From Cyanophora paradoxa (lineage: Eukaryota; Glaucocystophyceae; Cyanophorales; Cyanophoraceae): a DNA stretch of 64,000 bases. The notes below the pieces were generated by a model. That model saw only the letters and a program-made list of their open reading frames with translations. It had not been told where the DNA came from and did not search any database. Location: positions 372,001-436,000 of the forward strand of contig QPMI01000494.1 of NCBI GenBank assembly GCA_004431415.1. Direction: 5' to 3'. Every line of letters begins with the position of its first letter. Within the stretch, counting starts at the first letter, position 1. The position numbers and the translations under genes are program-made. Of this stretch, positions 36,844 through 46,954 are shown piece after piece.

Positions 36844-39800
36844 TCACTGGCCCCGGGCGGGGGCGGCGCGGCGCTTCAGGAACGCGTCTACCGCCGCCCT
36901 GTACTTCTTCTCCCGCTTCTTGTTCTCCCACCTAAAAGAAGATTAATAAGAACATTAAGAAGACATGAGATCAATGATGATAGAGAGTACCTGGAGAAGT
37001 AGGCCCGCATGGTCTTGAAGTGGAAGATCTGGAGGAGTACGGCGTCAGACTAGAAAAAGGGCGTGGAAAAAAAGAGGGGAGGGGGTACGCGGGGCGCACC
37101 TGGTCGAGCTCGAATTCGCGGAAATAGTGGATCGACTCGCCGTCCGAGATCGGCTTCTTCAGCGTGACGCTCAGAGTGTTTGTCCCGTTCTGGGGGGGGG
37201 GGGGGGTAAGGGACCGGAGGCAAGGGGGGTAGGCGAGGGTTTGGAGGTAAGGCAAGGTAAGGAAGCGCCCGCATGTCCGGCGTCGAGAGCAGTGCCCCTC
37301 TAGCCTATCCCAACCTGACCTACGGGGTGTACGGGGATCCGGGGGGTACGGGTACGAGGACAGAGAAGGGGGTACGGGTGCGACATGCACGCGGAGGGCT
37401 TCCAGGGCGAGGGGCGGAAAGCCACGGTACGGTACGGGGTGAGGGAGGGGAGTTAGCCTAGCCTAGCCATCTGAAGGAGTGGGGGAGGGAGGCGAGGCGA
37501 GGGTGGTACGGGGTCGGGGCGCACGCGGAGGGCCTCCGGGGCGAATCGCTCGCGGGGTAGGATCGCCTCGACCAGCATCTGGGGCGAGGAAGGGGGGGGG
37601 GGGGGGGGGGGTGAGACATCGCGAGCGAGACAACGCAGGGGTCTGGAGGCGGGATCCAGAGGAGGATACGGAGCTGGGGCGAGAGGCGCGGCGGCGAGCG
37701 GCTTCTAAAGCATCCGTGCGCGGTGGGGGGAGGGTGGGGGGTAAGGGTGTGGAGAAAGTAGAGGGGGGTACCTCGCTGGAGAACTCGGCGAGGGCGTCGC
37801 CGTCGTAGAGGGCGGAGGCGTGGCACTCCTCCGGCCAGAAGCCCGGCACGTAGTCCGGAGCGTGCGCGCACCCGAACCGCGGCAGGATCACCTGCGCGGC
37901 GGGCGGGCGAATGAGGTGAGCCCGCAGGGAAGAAAGACGCTAAGAAAGAGGGGCGGAACCCTCCTATGCATCTTATCTTCGTCTCCCCGTATCTTATAGT
38001 CTTCAAGATCTAATCATCTTCTCGCCTATCCAAAAGCGCGCGCACCGCACGGTCGAGGGCAACGTTAAGAAAGAGAGAGGGAAATCTAATCTCCTTCTCG
38101 CACGATATTCTAGATCTAATCTCTTTCTCGCGCGCGCACGCACCGCGCGGTCGAGGGCGACTCCGATGGAGAGCGCCTCCCGCAGCGCCGCGTCCTCCCC
38201 CTCGGCACCCCACGACGCGTCCCGGTCGTAGGCCACCCACTTGCCCTCGTACCTGCGCGGGGCGGGGGGAGGAGGCAGAGGTTAGCGGGGGCGGAGGGAG
38301 GGGGAGGGGGCGCCGGAGACTTGGGGAGGGAGGCGGCGGCGCGCCGCTCGCCCCAGATGACCAACTCTAATTCTAGTTATAAGCCGCTAGCCCTCTTTCT
38401 CGCGAAACCAGGACCCAAGCCTCTAAAAGCCAAGCCCAGCCAAGCCCACCTAGAAGCCTCCAAGCTCTGCTTAGCTCACCGCTCGCCCTAGGGCGAGCTT
38501 AGCTTAGAAGAGGAACACTAACTCTAAGCTATCCTTGAGCTTCTAGCCCGTCTAACCCTTCAGCCCAGCCCGATCGGGGGCGCGCACCGCTCGCCCCAGA
38601 AGAGGAACCAGAGGCCGTGCTCGCGCAGGTCCATCACCCGCCCCAGCGCCGTCCGGTGCCCGCTCCGCACCTGGGGGGGAGGGTGAGAGAGGGGGGGGGG
38701 GGGGGTAGTTGCTGACGCTGAGGCTAGCGCTAGCTAGCTGTAAGCTCTAGCTAGGCTAGGCTAGGGGGGGGGGGGGGGGGGGTGCGGCCTAGTTGTGCTG
38801 AAGCTAGCGCTAACTAGCTGAAAGCTCGTATTTGGCTTTCTCGGATGGGCTAGGGAGGTGGGGAGGGATGGGAGGGGGGGGAGAGAGAGAGAGCGGGGGC
38901 AGGGGCCTAGCTGTAGCTGAAGCTCAGGCTATAGCTAAGGGAAGAGGGAGGAGGGGAGGAGGGAAAAGGCTGAGAGTTACAAGCTTAGGTTTTAGGCGGG
39001 GGGATAGGGGTACGGCTGAAGCTCAAAGCTGTGAGAGGGGGGTACGGCGCACGGCGTAGGCGGTGGAGACGAGGCCAACGTCGTCGTACGGGGGGAGGGC
39101 CGCGGGGAACTCCGAGCTGGGGGGAAGGAGGAGTTAGGGGGTACGATGGCATTCATTTGAATTCGATTTTTGGGGGGTACCGGCTGAAGGCGTGGAAGCG
39201 GTAGCTGGCGGAGAGGGACTGGTCTGCCTGCACGGCCTGTACCACGCTCGCCAGGTCTGGGGGTGGGGGGTACGCCGTCAGGGGCGGGAACGGGGTACGG
39301 TGCTGGGCGGCGAAGGGGGGTATGCTACGGACCGACATACTCGGGGGCGGCGGGGTCGGGCCCGCGCTCGTCCGCCTCCTGTTCCTCGGGTACGTTGCGG
39401 TACACCTGGGGGGGCGAGCTCGGGGGAAGAATCGGGGAGGGGTACGCGGTTCCCGCGCCTGCAGGAGGAGCTCGACGGTCTTGGGGTCGCTCTTGGCGAA
39501 GAAGACGCGGCTGGAGAGGTCCTCGGGCAGCCCCACGTTGTACTGTACCCCCGCGCGGCGTCGGCGTCGGGGAGGGGGGGGGCGCGAGGGGGGTTCGGGA
39601 TGCGGGGCGCACGTCGCGGGCGCGGAGGAGGGGGACTGGGTCCCGGGTCATGACGTGGTCCGACGCGATGAACAGCGCGTCGTGGCCTGCGTCGTCGTCG
39701 TTCGAATCGAATCGATCAGATTCGATCCGCGCAGCGCGAGGCCGGAGCGACCCGCACGCACCGCGGGCGACTACGTTCATGGCGTGGCGAAGGATGCGGC

Positions 39801-40274
39801 GGATCTTCGAGCCGCCGGGCGACGCGTCCAGGTACGAGCGGTAGCTCGCCTGGCCGACGTACGCGTGAAAGAGCTGCGTCCGCGAGAATATCACGTGGTT
39901 CTTGGAGCGGTTGATGGCGCGGATGGACTCGGCCAGGTTCAGGAGCAGGTCCACCGACGCCTGCGCAGCGCGGGTGCTCTCCAGGCGCAGCGAGTCGCTC
40001 TGCGCGGACGGTCGGAAGCCACGCGACGCGGCGGCCCGCGGTCGGGCAGCGGCTCGCGGGCCCCGCGGACCTGGAAGAGCACGAGGCCCTCGGGGCCCGC
40101 AGCCTCCGCCAGGAGCGCGTCCAGCGCCGGGTCCTTGATCCAGACATCGCCCAGCACGGGAATCTCCGCGTCGGAGATCCTGTATCGCGCGGCCGGCGCA
40201 GCGGACGCCAGTGCCAGAGCCAGGGCGAGCGCAAGGACCGCCAGCCAGCACGCCGCGTGCCCTCTTCGCCTCAT
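36844..40274 (-). CDS. Secretory-pathway glycosyltransferase-like protein (GT77-like), about 14 exons
   Basis: The start at 40274 gives MRRRGHAACW then an Ala/Leu core ending ASAAPAARY, a signal peptide or anchor. Exon 1 ends before a GTCCGC...CCGCGCAG intron (about 40067-39996). Following exons encode NHVIFSRTQLFHAYVGQASY, HDALFIASDHVMTRDPVPLL (resembling the DxD-type 'D-x-D...RDP' segment of nucleotide-sugar transferases), RVFFAKSDPKTVELLL, HRTALGRVMDLREHGLWFLF, ALREALSIGVALDRAV, VILPRFGCAHAP and a C-terminus WENKKREKKYRAAV before the stop at 36844. The order recalls plant arabinosyltransferases of family GT77 (XEG113/RRA type). The canonical DxD is not intact (SDH), so activity is uncertain. 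Several introns have near-pure poly-C tracts before CAG. Confidence 0.5.
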
Positions 40275-40352
40275 TTGCCCGTGCCTCTGCCGAGGAGCTG
40301 CCGGGCTGGACATTTCGCTGGTCCTGGGGGGGTATCGGCAGTTCGGTCGCGG
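40275..40352. promoter_or_regulatory. 78-bp bidirectional promoter interval
   Basis: Separates the start codons of two divergently transcribed secretory-pathway genes. An upstream in-frame ATG at 40313 for the minus gene would shorten it further. No clear TATA element. Confidence 0.4.
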
Positions 40353-42560
40353 ATGTGGGCGGACGACCTCCTCACGGCGGGCCTCGCCGTGTGGGCGTCC
40401 GCCCGCCTCGTAGAGCATCCCGGGCCGTCCCGTGTGGCCGAGGCAGCGGCGCTCGTGGCCCTTGCCTTTGCCGCGCTCTGGGCGTCCAGGCGGGCTTCGA
40501 GCGGCTGCGGAGCGTCTCAGAAGGCATGGTCGGCGACTGCGTACAGGTACGGAAGCCGCGCTGAGCTCCCTCCCGCCGCCCGGACGCGCTGAAGTCAGAG
40601 CAGGCCCCTTTCGGACGCCGGCGTGCCCGCCGGCGTGCTTGCGGCACCTCTGCTGTTCGCTTGCAAGCTCCTCAGCTCGAGCCCGTTCCACGGTGAGCGG
40701 CCCGTCGCCTTACTGCCTCGAAGCGCGCCGGTTCGAACTGACGGGGATCAGCGTGGTGGCTGCGGGCCTTCTGGAGCTCGTTGGCCTGCGGTGCGGCCGC
40801 CGCCACTTCGCTCATCGCCAGCGGCGCCCCTTTCCTGGACTCGCTCGTCGCCACGGCCGCTCGCGGCGGGGCGCTGGCCGCCCTCGCAGCGGCGCTCGCC
40901 TCCGGCCACGGGCGTGCGCGCCGCCCTCGCCTCGCGGCGCCCTCGTTCTCCGCCTGACTCGCGCCCTCCTAGTTTCGATCGCGGCGTCGGTCGGCGTGGC
41001 GCTGGTCGCGTTCGAGGGCGCCCAGCGAGTGGCCTTCGGGCCGGCCGCGCGCTGCTTCACCGCCGGCGAGGCGGCCTTCGTCTCCACTCTCTTCGCCCTC
41101 CTCTGCTCCGTCCTGTGGCCCCTCCTCCTCGGCCCCCTCTCCGCGCTTCTGGTGCGTACCCCCCGCTTCCCGGCCCGTCGCCTGTCTTCTTAGAGGCGCG
41201 CAAAGGGCCCCACCCCGCCCCAGGACTGGCCGGACGCCGCTATCTTCTCAGCGGCGCTCTGCCTTTCCGTCATTCTTCTCTGCGCCGGCCTGGCGCTGGC
41301 CTTGGGTACCCCCGCGGGCGCGGCTCCGGCTTCCCATAAGCAGGAGGCCGGCCGGCCCCGCCCCGCCGCCGGCCCCGCCCCGCGCCGCCGCCTCGCCTCC
41401 TCTCGAGACGCCGACGGCGAGGGTCCCGGCGCGCCGCGTGCGGTGCCATCGGGCGACGCGCCTCCCGAGCCGCTGCACTCGGCGGCGGCATCTGTACCCC
41501 AGCCGGCCTTCTGGCCCCTGACCGCCGGCGGCCTCCTCCTCCTCGTACTCCCCGCCACCGCCTTTGCTCTCCGCCAGAATCCCTTACCCTGGTGCGCCGC
41601 GGCTCCGGCTCGAATCCGGCGCGTTCCGCTTCCGTTTGACGCCCCTCCCGCAGGCTGCTCGAGGAGGTGCTGTCGTACCCCCGGCGGACGGCCCTCTGCG
41701 CCGTGTGGGCGGCCCTCGTCGCGCTTACCGTCGCCGCCCTCCGCCCGGGCGGCCCCCTCCGCTCGTGCGCGCGTACCCCCCTCCGCCTCTCCCCCCCCCC
41801 GACCTGAGCCCCCGGGGGCCAGGCGCGTGCCCCGGGTACTGGAGCGCAAGGCCTTCCACGCCCTGGCCCTCGCCCTCTTCCTCCCTGGGCTGGCCCTCGA
41901 CGTGAGCCCCCTCCTTTCTTTCTATCCCTGTACCCCCCCCATCTAATCACGTACCCCCAGGCCGCCTTCCTGTCGCTGGCGATGGCCGCAGCGCTCTCCG
42001 CCTTTTCTTTGGCGGAGGCGGCGCGGCTCGCCCTCGCGCCGCCCATTGGGCCGGCCCTCGCCGCCTTCTGCGAATCCTTCCGCGACGCCCGCGACGTGGT
42101 GCGTACCCCCCCGGACTTCTGGCTTGCGTACCCCCCTGAACTTCGTGCGCAGGGCCCCCTGATTCTGACGCACGCGTACCTCCTGCTCGGATGCGCGGTA
42201 CCCGTCTGGCTGGAGGCCCCCGGGGGGCCGGGCCGGCCGGCCCCGCTGGCGGCCTTCACGGGGGTACTGGCTCTCGGCGTCGCGGACAGCGCCGCCTCGT
42301 GGGCGGGGCGCCGCTGCGGGCGGGTACGCCTCTTCGGGGGCCCCAAGACCCTTGAGGGCGCCCTCGCCGGCGCCGCGTCCCTCTTCCTATCCCTCCTCCT
42401 CGCCGCCCGCTTCGCCGCGCCGGCGGCGCACCCCCCTTCCCTCCCCGGGCTGGCGCTGGCCTGCCTGGGGGCCGCTGTTCTGGAGGCGGCCACCTCGCAG
42501 ATCGACAACCTGATCGTGCCGCCCTACTTCTACGCCATGTTCCGCCTCGCGTGCGGGTAG
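40353..42560 (+). CDS. Dolichol kinase (multi-pass ER membrane CTP-dependent kinase)
   Basis: The family phosphorylates dolichol with CTP to make dolichyl phosphate, the ER carrier for N-glycosylation and related pathways. The C-terminal exons are diagnostic: LALGVADSAASWAGRRCG, FGGPKTLEGALAGAASLF and LEAATSQIDNLIVPPYFYAM match the conserved CTP-binding and terminal motifs of DOLK/Sec59. Upstream exons encode hydrophobic helices (VALAFAALWASR, VVAAGLLELVGL, FVSTLFALLCSVLWPLLL, LCLSVILLCAGLALAL, AVWAALVALTVAAL). The start MWADDLLTAGLAVWAS at 40353 is the first plausible ATG. Exon borders in the first third (40490-40980) are uncertain; several introns start GTACCCC. Neighbouring the glycosyltransferase-like gene, it suggests shared demand for protein glycosylation. 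Confidence 0.75.
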
Positions 42561-43732
42561 CTCGCTTCTGTAGCCGCGAATTCGAATCGAACCGCCTTGC
42601 GAGTGCCGCTGTGCGTTTGAGGGGGCGCACCGTGCACGTGGCCCGATGGCTCGCAGTGGCCATGGCCATGGCGCCGGCCATGGGCCGTCCAAAACCCTTC
42701 CGAAGGCGAGGCGGGGCCGGGCGCGCCGGCCGCAGCGCCGCAGCAGGGCCCGGGGGCGCCGCCTCCCAAGGCGCGAATTCGAAGTCCGACGTGGACTCGG
42801 ACTCTCGAGCTTCGAGCCAAGCTTAAGCAGAGTAAGCTCAGCTTGTCGCTCGGCGCGGCGCGTGCGGGGCTCTCCGCCGCTTCGAGTAGCCTGCTGCGAG
42901 GTGCCGCTGATCATGAGCTCGAGGCACAGCGGATCGAACGCTGAGCACGAGCGAGCGGATCCGAACATATGCATCCGCTCGCGAGCCGCGTTCAACGCCT
43001 CCGATCCGCTTGAGCGCAGTCGGCGCAGGTTCCTCTGACCTCCGCACTGCGACCAGTGGACCAGCTGCAGCGGCCGAGCGACCGGTACCCCCACCGCTAG
43101 CCCATGGCCACCCCCCTCCTTTACTCCCCTCTTCTACCCCACGCCCCACCCGGCCCCCGTCGTACCCTGCATCAATTACGCGTACGACGCTTGGAATCGG
43201 TTGTGCACCGATCCCGGATGCACGCGTACGCCCCGCGTCGAAGCCCCCGCATCGGCCAGCTGTTCAGCTTTCCCATGCTCTTCCTGACAGTCTTACATTT
43301 TCGGTATTTGTTCGCATTATTTAATGTGATTTAATGTGATTCACATTCTCGTGATCACATTCTCACACGCATTAAAGCTAGTAGTGATGGAAAAGAAATG
43401 AATGAGAACAGTATAGAAAGGTATCTTCCATCTGTATTCGGAATTCTGTGCTTGAGAAAAGGGTCCAACCTACGTATACGGCCGATTCCTGAACTATTCC
43501 GGTGCCTGCAAAAGAGCGTTTTTTAACGACAGAAGCGCCTCACATCTGCAGCCTGATTCCGTGCACTGAAGCCCGCAGCTGTCGCCAGTTCCTTCGTGCC
43601 TACGAGCCCATGCGGCATCGTAGCCTGTCTGACCGGGCCGGGTCTCCATCCATTCGTAGGGAACCAGAAGGCGGATTTGGAGCATCCTGCCATTGAGCGT
43701 TAACGTTAACGTTTTGAAAAGCGGCGCGATCG
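42561..43732. other. Intergenic; no gene supported
   Basis: GC-rich then AT-richer after 43270. Contains a (TTAATGTGA)2 repeat near 43320. No exon with convincing splice sites. Confidence 0.5.
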
Positions 43733-45284
43733 TCATATGTAATTGATATTGGCGCGTGCGCACAACTTGATGCCACTCGTGACGGGCTCTTCGCGATGAA
43801 TGGCGTACGGGTCGCAGCGGAGGGTGCCGTTCTGCAGATTGTTGAATTTGATGACCGAGCCCGCTCCAGCCTTCAGGTTAAGGCCCAAGTTCTGGTGCGT
43901 GTACCGGTAAATCACATGACCTTTATCAAGAACTCGAATGTCCAGAGTAATATAAAGAAACACCTCGAAAGCGGTGTGGCCACCCTCGTACTCCGAGCCG
44001 GAGTTGAGCCAAACATGCAAAGTTGTGCGCCGCTGCCTTCCGCTGCCGTACCTACTTGCGCTTGGTCAGATTGACATCGATGTCGTTGTGCATATGGCTG
44101 ATTATTTATTCCGTGCACATTTTCAGCCAATTCGTACAATCCTCTCTGCAGCAGGCGTCGTGGTGATCCGTCTGGGAGGGATAATCTATTTTCGACCGCT
44201 CCTCGTTCCTCGGCCGGTACCTGCCGCAGTGTGCGCCATGCATACGTATGAGCGCGCTTGCGTACGTCCGAATTCGAACGGGAATTGCGGGATCCGGAAT
44301 ATTAATGCGCACGAGGAGAAGCGAAAATCATAGACGTCCGAGAAAGAGTAGTCTGGCCCAAGGCGAGCAATGAGTCGCAGCACAGCAGCCATTACCAACG
44401 AGCTGTTCCCGCGGGAAGCAACCTCTGAGAGCGCCCGTCAGCTCGTGAAATTCCCGCGGGAAATAACCTCTTGCTCGCGGACCCAACGGAGGGACGACGA
44501 AGCCTATGTCCTCGGCCATTAGCTTCTCCTTTGATTTCTTGGGGAGAAGCGAGATCAGCGCTTCCACCTCGTCTTCCGATAAGGCATCCAACCAAAGCTG
44601 GGGGCCGGAGTCGTCAGCGCAGCCCAAGAGCGCCCGTCGAAGATTTGATTTTCTAGATGCAGGAACCTCTGGCTGCACGGACTCGCCCCCTGCCTCGACC
44701 GTGCCCGCCTCCCGATCCGTTTCCACGATCGGCGTCGGGGGCGGGGCGCGGCTCCGCGTCGCTTGGTACTGGCGGGCCAGCTCCTGTGCCAGCCCGCGGT
44801 TGTAGCCGAGGGGCTTCGGCATCTTCGCGTCGTCCATCCAAGCCAGCGGGACCTTGATGAAGAGTGCCAGGACTCTGACATGAAATGGGATTCCGAAATA
44901 TTAATGGGATTCGCACGCATGAGCAGGCTTTCGATACTAATCGCAATCCCAGGCTTGCCCGTGCACGCGTTCACAACTCACCGCTTGACCCCTTGCAGAA
45001 CCGGGGCGGATCGGTGTACAGCATAATCGTGGCTGAGGTTGAGGAGAATTGGAATCGGCGAGGCGCTATTGTAAGCGATTCGTCGGTGAACGTTCCGGCG
45101 AACGGGTGCGGACCACAGGAGCGTGCCGGGGGTGAGAAGGTTGAGCTTCAGCCCCCATCCCGCCGGCCCCTTCACCCTCAGACCTAAATTCTGCATTCAT
45201 TATCGCGCGCTTCTTGAGCCTCGGAAAAGGGATTAGGAGGGGAGAGGGCGGCTTCCTCAGACGCTTACCGGGAATTCGGTGTGC
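43733..45284 (-). CDS. 2OG-Fe(II) oxygenase gene, 3' part: end of domain 1 and all of domain 2
   Basis: This is the portion left of the inserted element. Exon 45269-45284 carries the rest of GGHTEF and a GTAAGC donor. Exon 44982-45190 (with an internal GTCCGC...CCTCAG intron) encodes NLGLRVKGPAG, then HDYAVHRSAPVLQGVK with the distal His. The next exon encodes VLALFIKVPLAWMDDAKMPK and a charged linker. Domain 2 follows: RLIARLGPDYSFSDVYD, YRPR...DHHDACC (HxD iron ligands), HVWLNSGSEYEGGHTAFEVF, QNLGLNLKAGAGSVIKFNN, CDPYAIHREEPVTSGIK, with the stop at 43733. The family uses Fe(II), O2 and 2-oxoglutarate to hydroxylate substrates; prolyl/lysyl-hydroxylase-like enzymes are the closest in layout. 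With the element in place this part is cut off from its promoter. Confidence 0.65.
45066..45268. other. Intron and exon of the oxygenase next to the insertion
   Basis: The intron from 45191 to 45268 (minus strand, GTAAGC...ATGCAG) contains the GC-rich flank of the element. Frames crossing into the element from here are chimeric and not real. Confidence 0.5.
45279..45284. repeat. Target site duplication GTGTGC, left
   Basis: Identical to 56311-56316. Six bp is the duplication length typical of Polinton/Maverick integration. Confidence 0.9.
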
Positions 45285-45350
45285 AAAAAAATGTAAATTG
45301 GGCATACTGCCCCACGAAATTATATATGGTAATAAAATCGAATAAACTTT
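45285..45350 (+). repeat. Left terminal inverted repeat (66 bp perfect core)
   Basis: Perfect inverse complement of 56245-56310. Similarity to the inner right-hand copy continues to about 45460, and the region just before the 45537 start codon matches 55666-55720. Confidence 0.95.
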
Positions 45351-45506
45351 AAACTTTTCGATATTCCACAAACGTTTCGACAAAACCAAATCAAAAACAA
45401 ACCATTCACAGTAACCACACAAAACAAAACGTAAAATCTCAGTAAGCCTCAGTAACAACAATCGATGTTATATCATAATCTCGGTTATTCCTCATTGATT
45501 GTTTCA

Positions 45507-45536
45507 TATAAAAATAATCTGATAATCTGAATAAAA
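45507..45536 (+). promoter_or_regulatory. TATA-like promoter of the left DUF5710 gene
   Basis: TATAAAAATAATCTGATAAT lies about 20-30 bp before the start codon. The same block precedes the right-hand gene at 55683-55694 in opposite orientation. Confidence 0.45.
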
Positions 45537-45899
45537 ATGGAAACCAAGCCACAACAACGCTTTTACATTTTCTCTCGATATGATGATCGCGAATCCGTGA
45601 AATCAAAAGGAGCAAAATGGGATTTTGAAAAGAAGCTATGGTTTGTTGAAGATGAAAACAGTGAGATCTTCAAAGAATTCCGAAAACTAACAGAAGACGA
45701 AATCAAATACATTAATGTTAAAATGTTTTGTCAAGTTGCTTTCAAAGACATCCAATTAGCGAAATCTTATGGTCTCAGATGGGACCCAATTCATAAGGGT
45801 TGGTATGTTAAAGGAATCCATTATAAAGAAATTTTCAAAGTGTTCAGACCTATCACGAAAATTGTTGAATCGAAAGATGGTTCATACCTCACAGCCTAA
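45537..45899 (+). CDS. DUF5710-like protein with two domain copies (120 aa)
   Basis: Two units share the pattern of a hydrophobic start, 'x(S/K)xxGAKWD', then 'K-x-W-(F/Y)-V'. The first, at about residues 7-40, reads SVKSKGAKWDFEKKLWFVED. The second, at about 62-92, reads LAKSYGLRWDPIHKGWYVKG. This is the DUF5710 signature, a small domain scattered through mobile elements, primases and toxin-like proteins, with a suggested nucleic-acid or ligand-binding role. The ATG at 45537 follows a TATA-like stretch. The stop overlaps the integrase stop by four bases in tail-to-tail orientation. Function in the element is unknown; its terminal location is shared with the gene at 55525. Confidence 0.7.
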   Translation: METKPQQRFYIFSRYDDRESVKSKGAKWDFEKKLWFVEDENSEIFKEFRKLTEDEIKYINVKMFCQVAFKDIQLAKSYGLRWDPIHKGWYVKGIHYKEIFKVFRPITKIVESKDGSYLTA

Positions 45900-46954
45900 C
45901 GTCTAGTCAACCCGCTTCGTAAATTATACCTCTTCCTAACTACTTTGCTCCTATTGGGCTTGATACCCTCTTTTGCTACTAATCTATTTACCTTCGTTGT
46001 TTTTTTCACTCGCTCCACACGCTTCTGTGTGGGAATCTTAACAATTGCTGCCTTATCTACTTTTTGCAACTCGTTCAGTTTAAAGTTTCGTTTTACTTCC
46101 TTTGGACTCTCTCCCTCATTCTCTTCCAATAAACTAAATCGATTACCTACCTTGCCTGCTACTTTATACACTTGTTTGCTGTATCTTGCTCCTTCTTTAT
46201 CGAAAGTCTTCTTTTCAGTTACAGCTCGAACATAATCTCCCTCCTTTACTGTTGGGCTACCTTCTTTAATACGTTTGTTATGCAATGCATCACGCAAATA
46301 TATGAACGATTCTTTCTCGTTATTCCCATACACTGCATTGGGTGAATCATTCTTTAGGGAAGTGTGTGGACTGTTGTTGTAAGTTGCCAGAACCTGTTTG
46401 TAATAATCAGTCCATTTTGGGTTCCCACTCGAAACTATTGCTTTTCTCAAATATTGTTTAAAAGTTCTGGTGAACCTATCGATAATACCAAGTTTATCAC
46501 CTACTGTGATGTGGTCATTCTTAGCTACATCAGTGTAGAGTGTAACATTGTTTTCCTCACACCATTTCCTATAAATCTCAGCAGAGAACTCATTGTCTCC
46601 TGAGATAGCACTAACCTTGCCTGCCTCAACTTTGAACCTGTTGAAAATATCGATTTTCGAATCCTTTGGCTTGAAAGGGTATACAAATGCTTTCCGACTC
46701 AATATATCGACAAATCCCAGCATCCTATCCACTCCATGTGTTGCTGTCTTGTAGCTTTTGAAATAAATCACATCAACCTGAAAGGAATTGGGTGGAGCAA
46801 TGATCCGCAAGAAAGACTTTTGCTTTTTGGGCTTCTTAAAGATCTGCTCAAGCTCTTGATTTTTAAAACGCTTTCTTAGTTCTTCCTCATCAAATGTGAT
46901 ACCTTCTTTAATCAATTTCTGTCGATACTTGGTATAACTCAGAACCTGGTCCAT
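45896..46954 (-). CDS. Retroviral-type (rve) integrase of the element
   Basis: Integrates the linear element into host DNA with a 6-bp staggered cut. Counting from the ATG at 46954 (352 aa), the catalytic core has Asp61 (FQVDVIYF), Asp120 (SGDNEFSAEIY) and, where Glu is usual, Asp159 (LGIIDRFTRTFK). The spacing of 38 residues is near the classical D,D35E. A C-terminal SH3-like segment starts GDYVRAVTEKKTFDKEGARY, as in Polinton integrases, followed by a basic tail. No N-terminal HHCC zinc finger is visible. A frame extension upstream to 47044 exists, but it overlaps the polymerase tail; the internal ATG leaves a 47-bp overlap. The frame is intact. Confidence 0.88.
   Translation of the reverse strand: MDQVLSYTKYRQKLIKEGITFDEEELRKRFKNQELEQIFKKPKKQKSFLRIIAPPNSFQVDVIYFKSYKTATHGVDRMLGFVDILSRKAFVYPFKPKDSKIDIFNRFKVEAGKVSAISGDNEFSAEIYRKWCEENNVTLYTDVAKNDHITVGDKLGIIDRFTRTFKQYLRKAIVSSGNPKWTDYYKQVLATYNNSPHTSLKNDSPNAVYGNNEKESFIYLRDALHNKRIKEGSPTVKEGDYVRAVTEKKTFDKEGARYSKQVYKVAGKVGNRFSLLEENEGESPKEVKRNFKLNELQKVDKAAIVKIPTQKRVERVKKTTKVNRLVAKEGIKPNRSKVVRKRYNLRSGLTRR

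Noticed and set aside
39322-40413. 363-codon plus frame over the glycosyltransferase-like gene
   Set aside because: It is Arg/Gly-rich and crosses clear minus-strand exons with consistent splice sites; it is a shadow.
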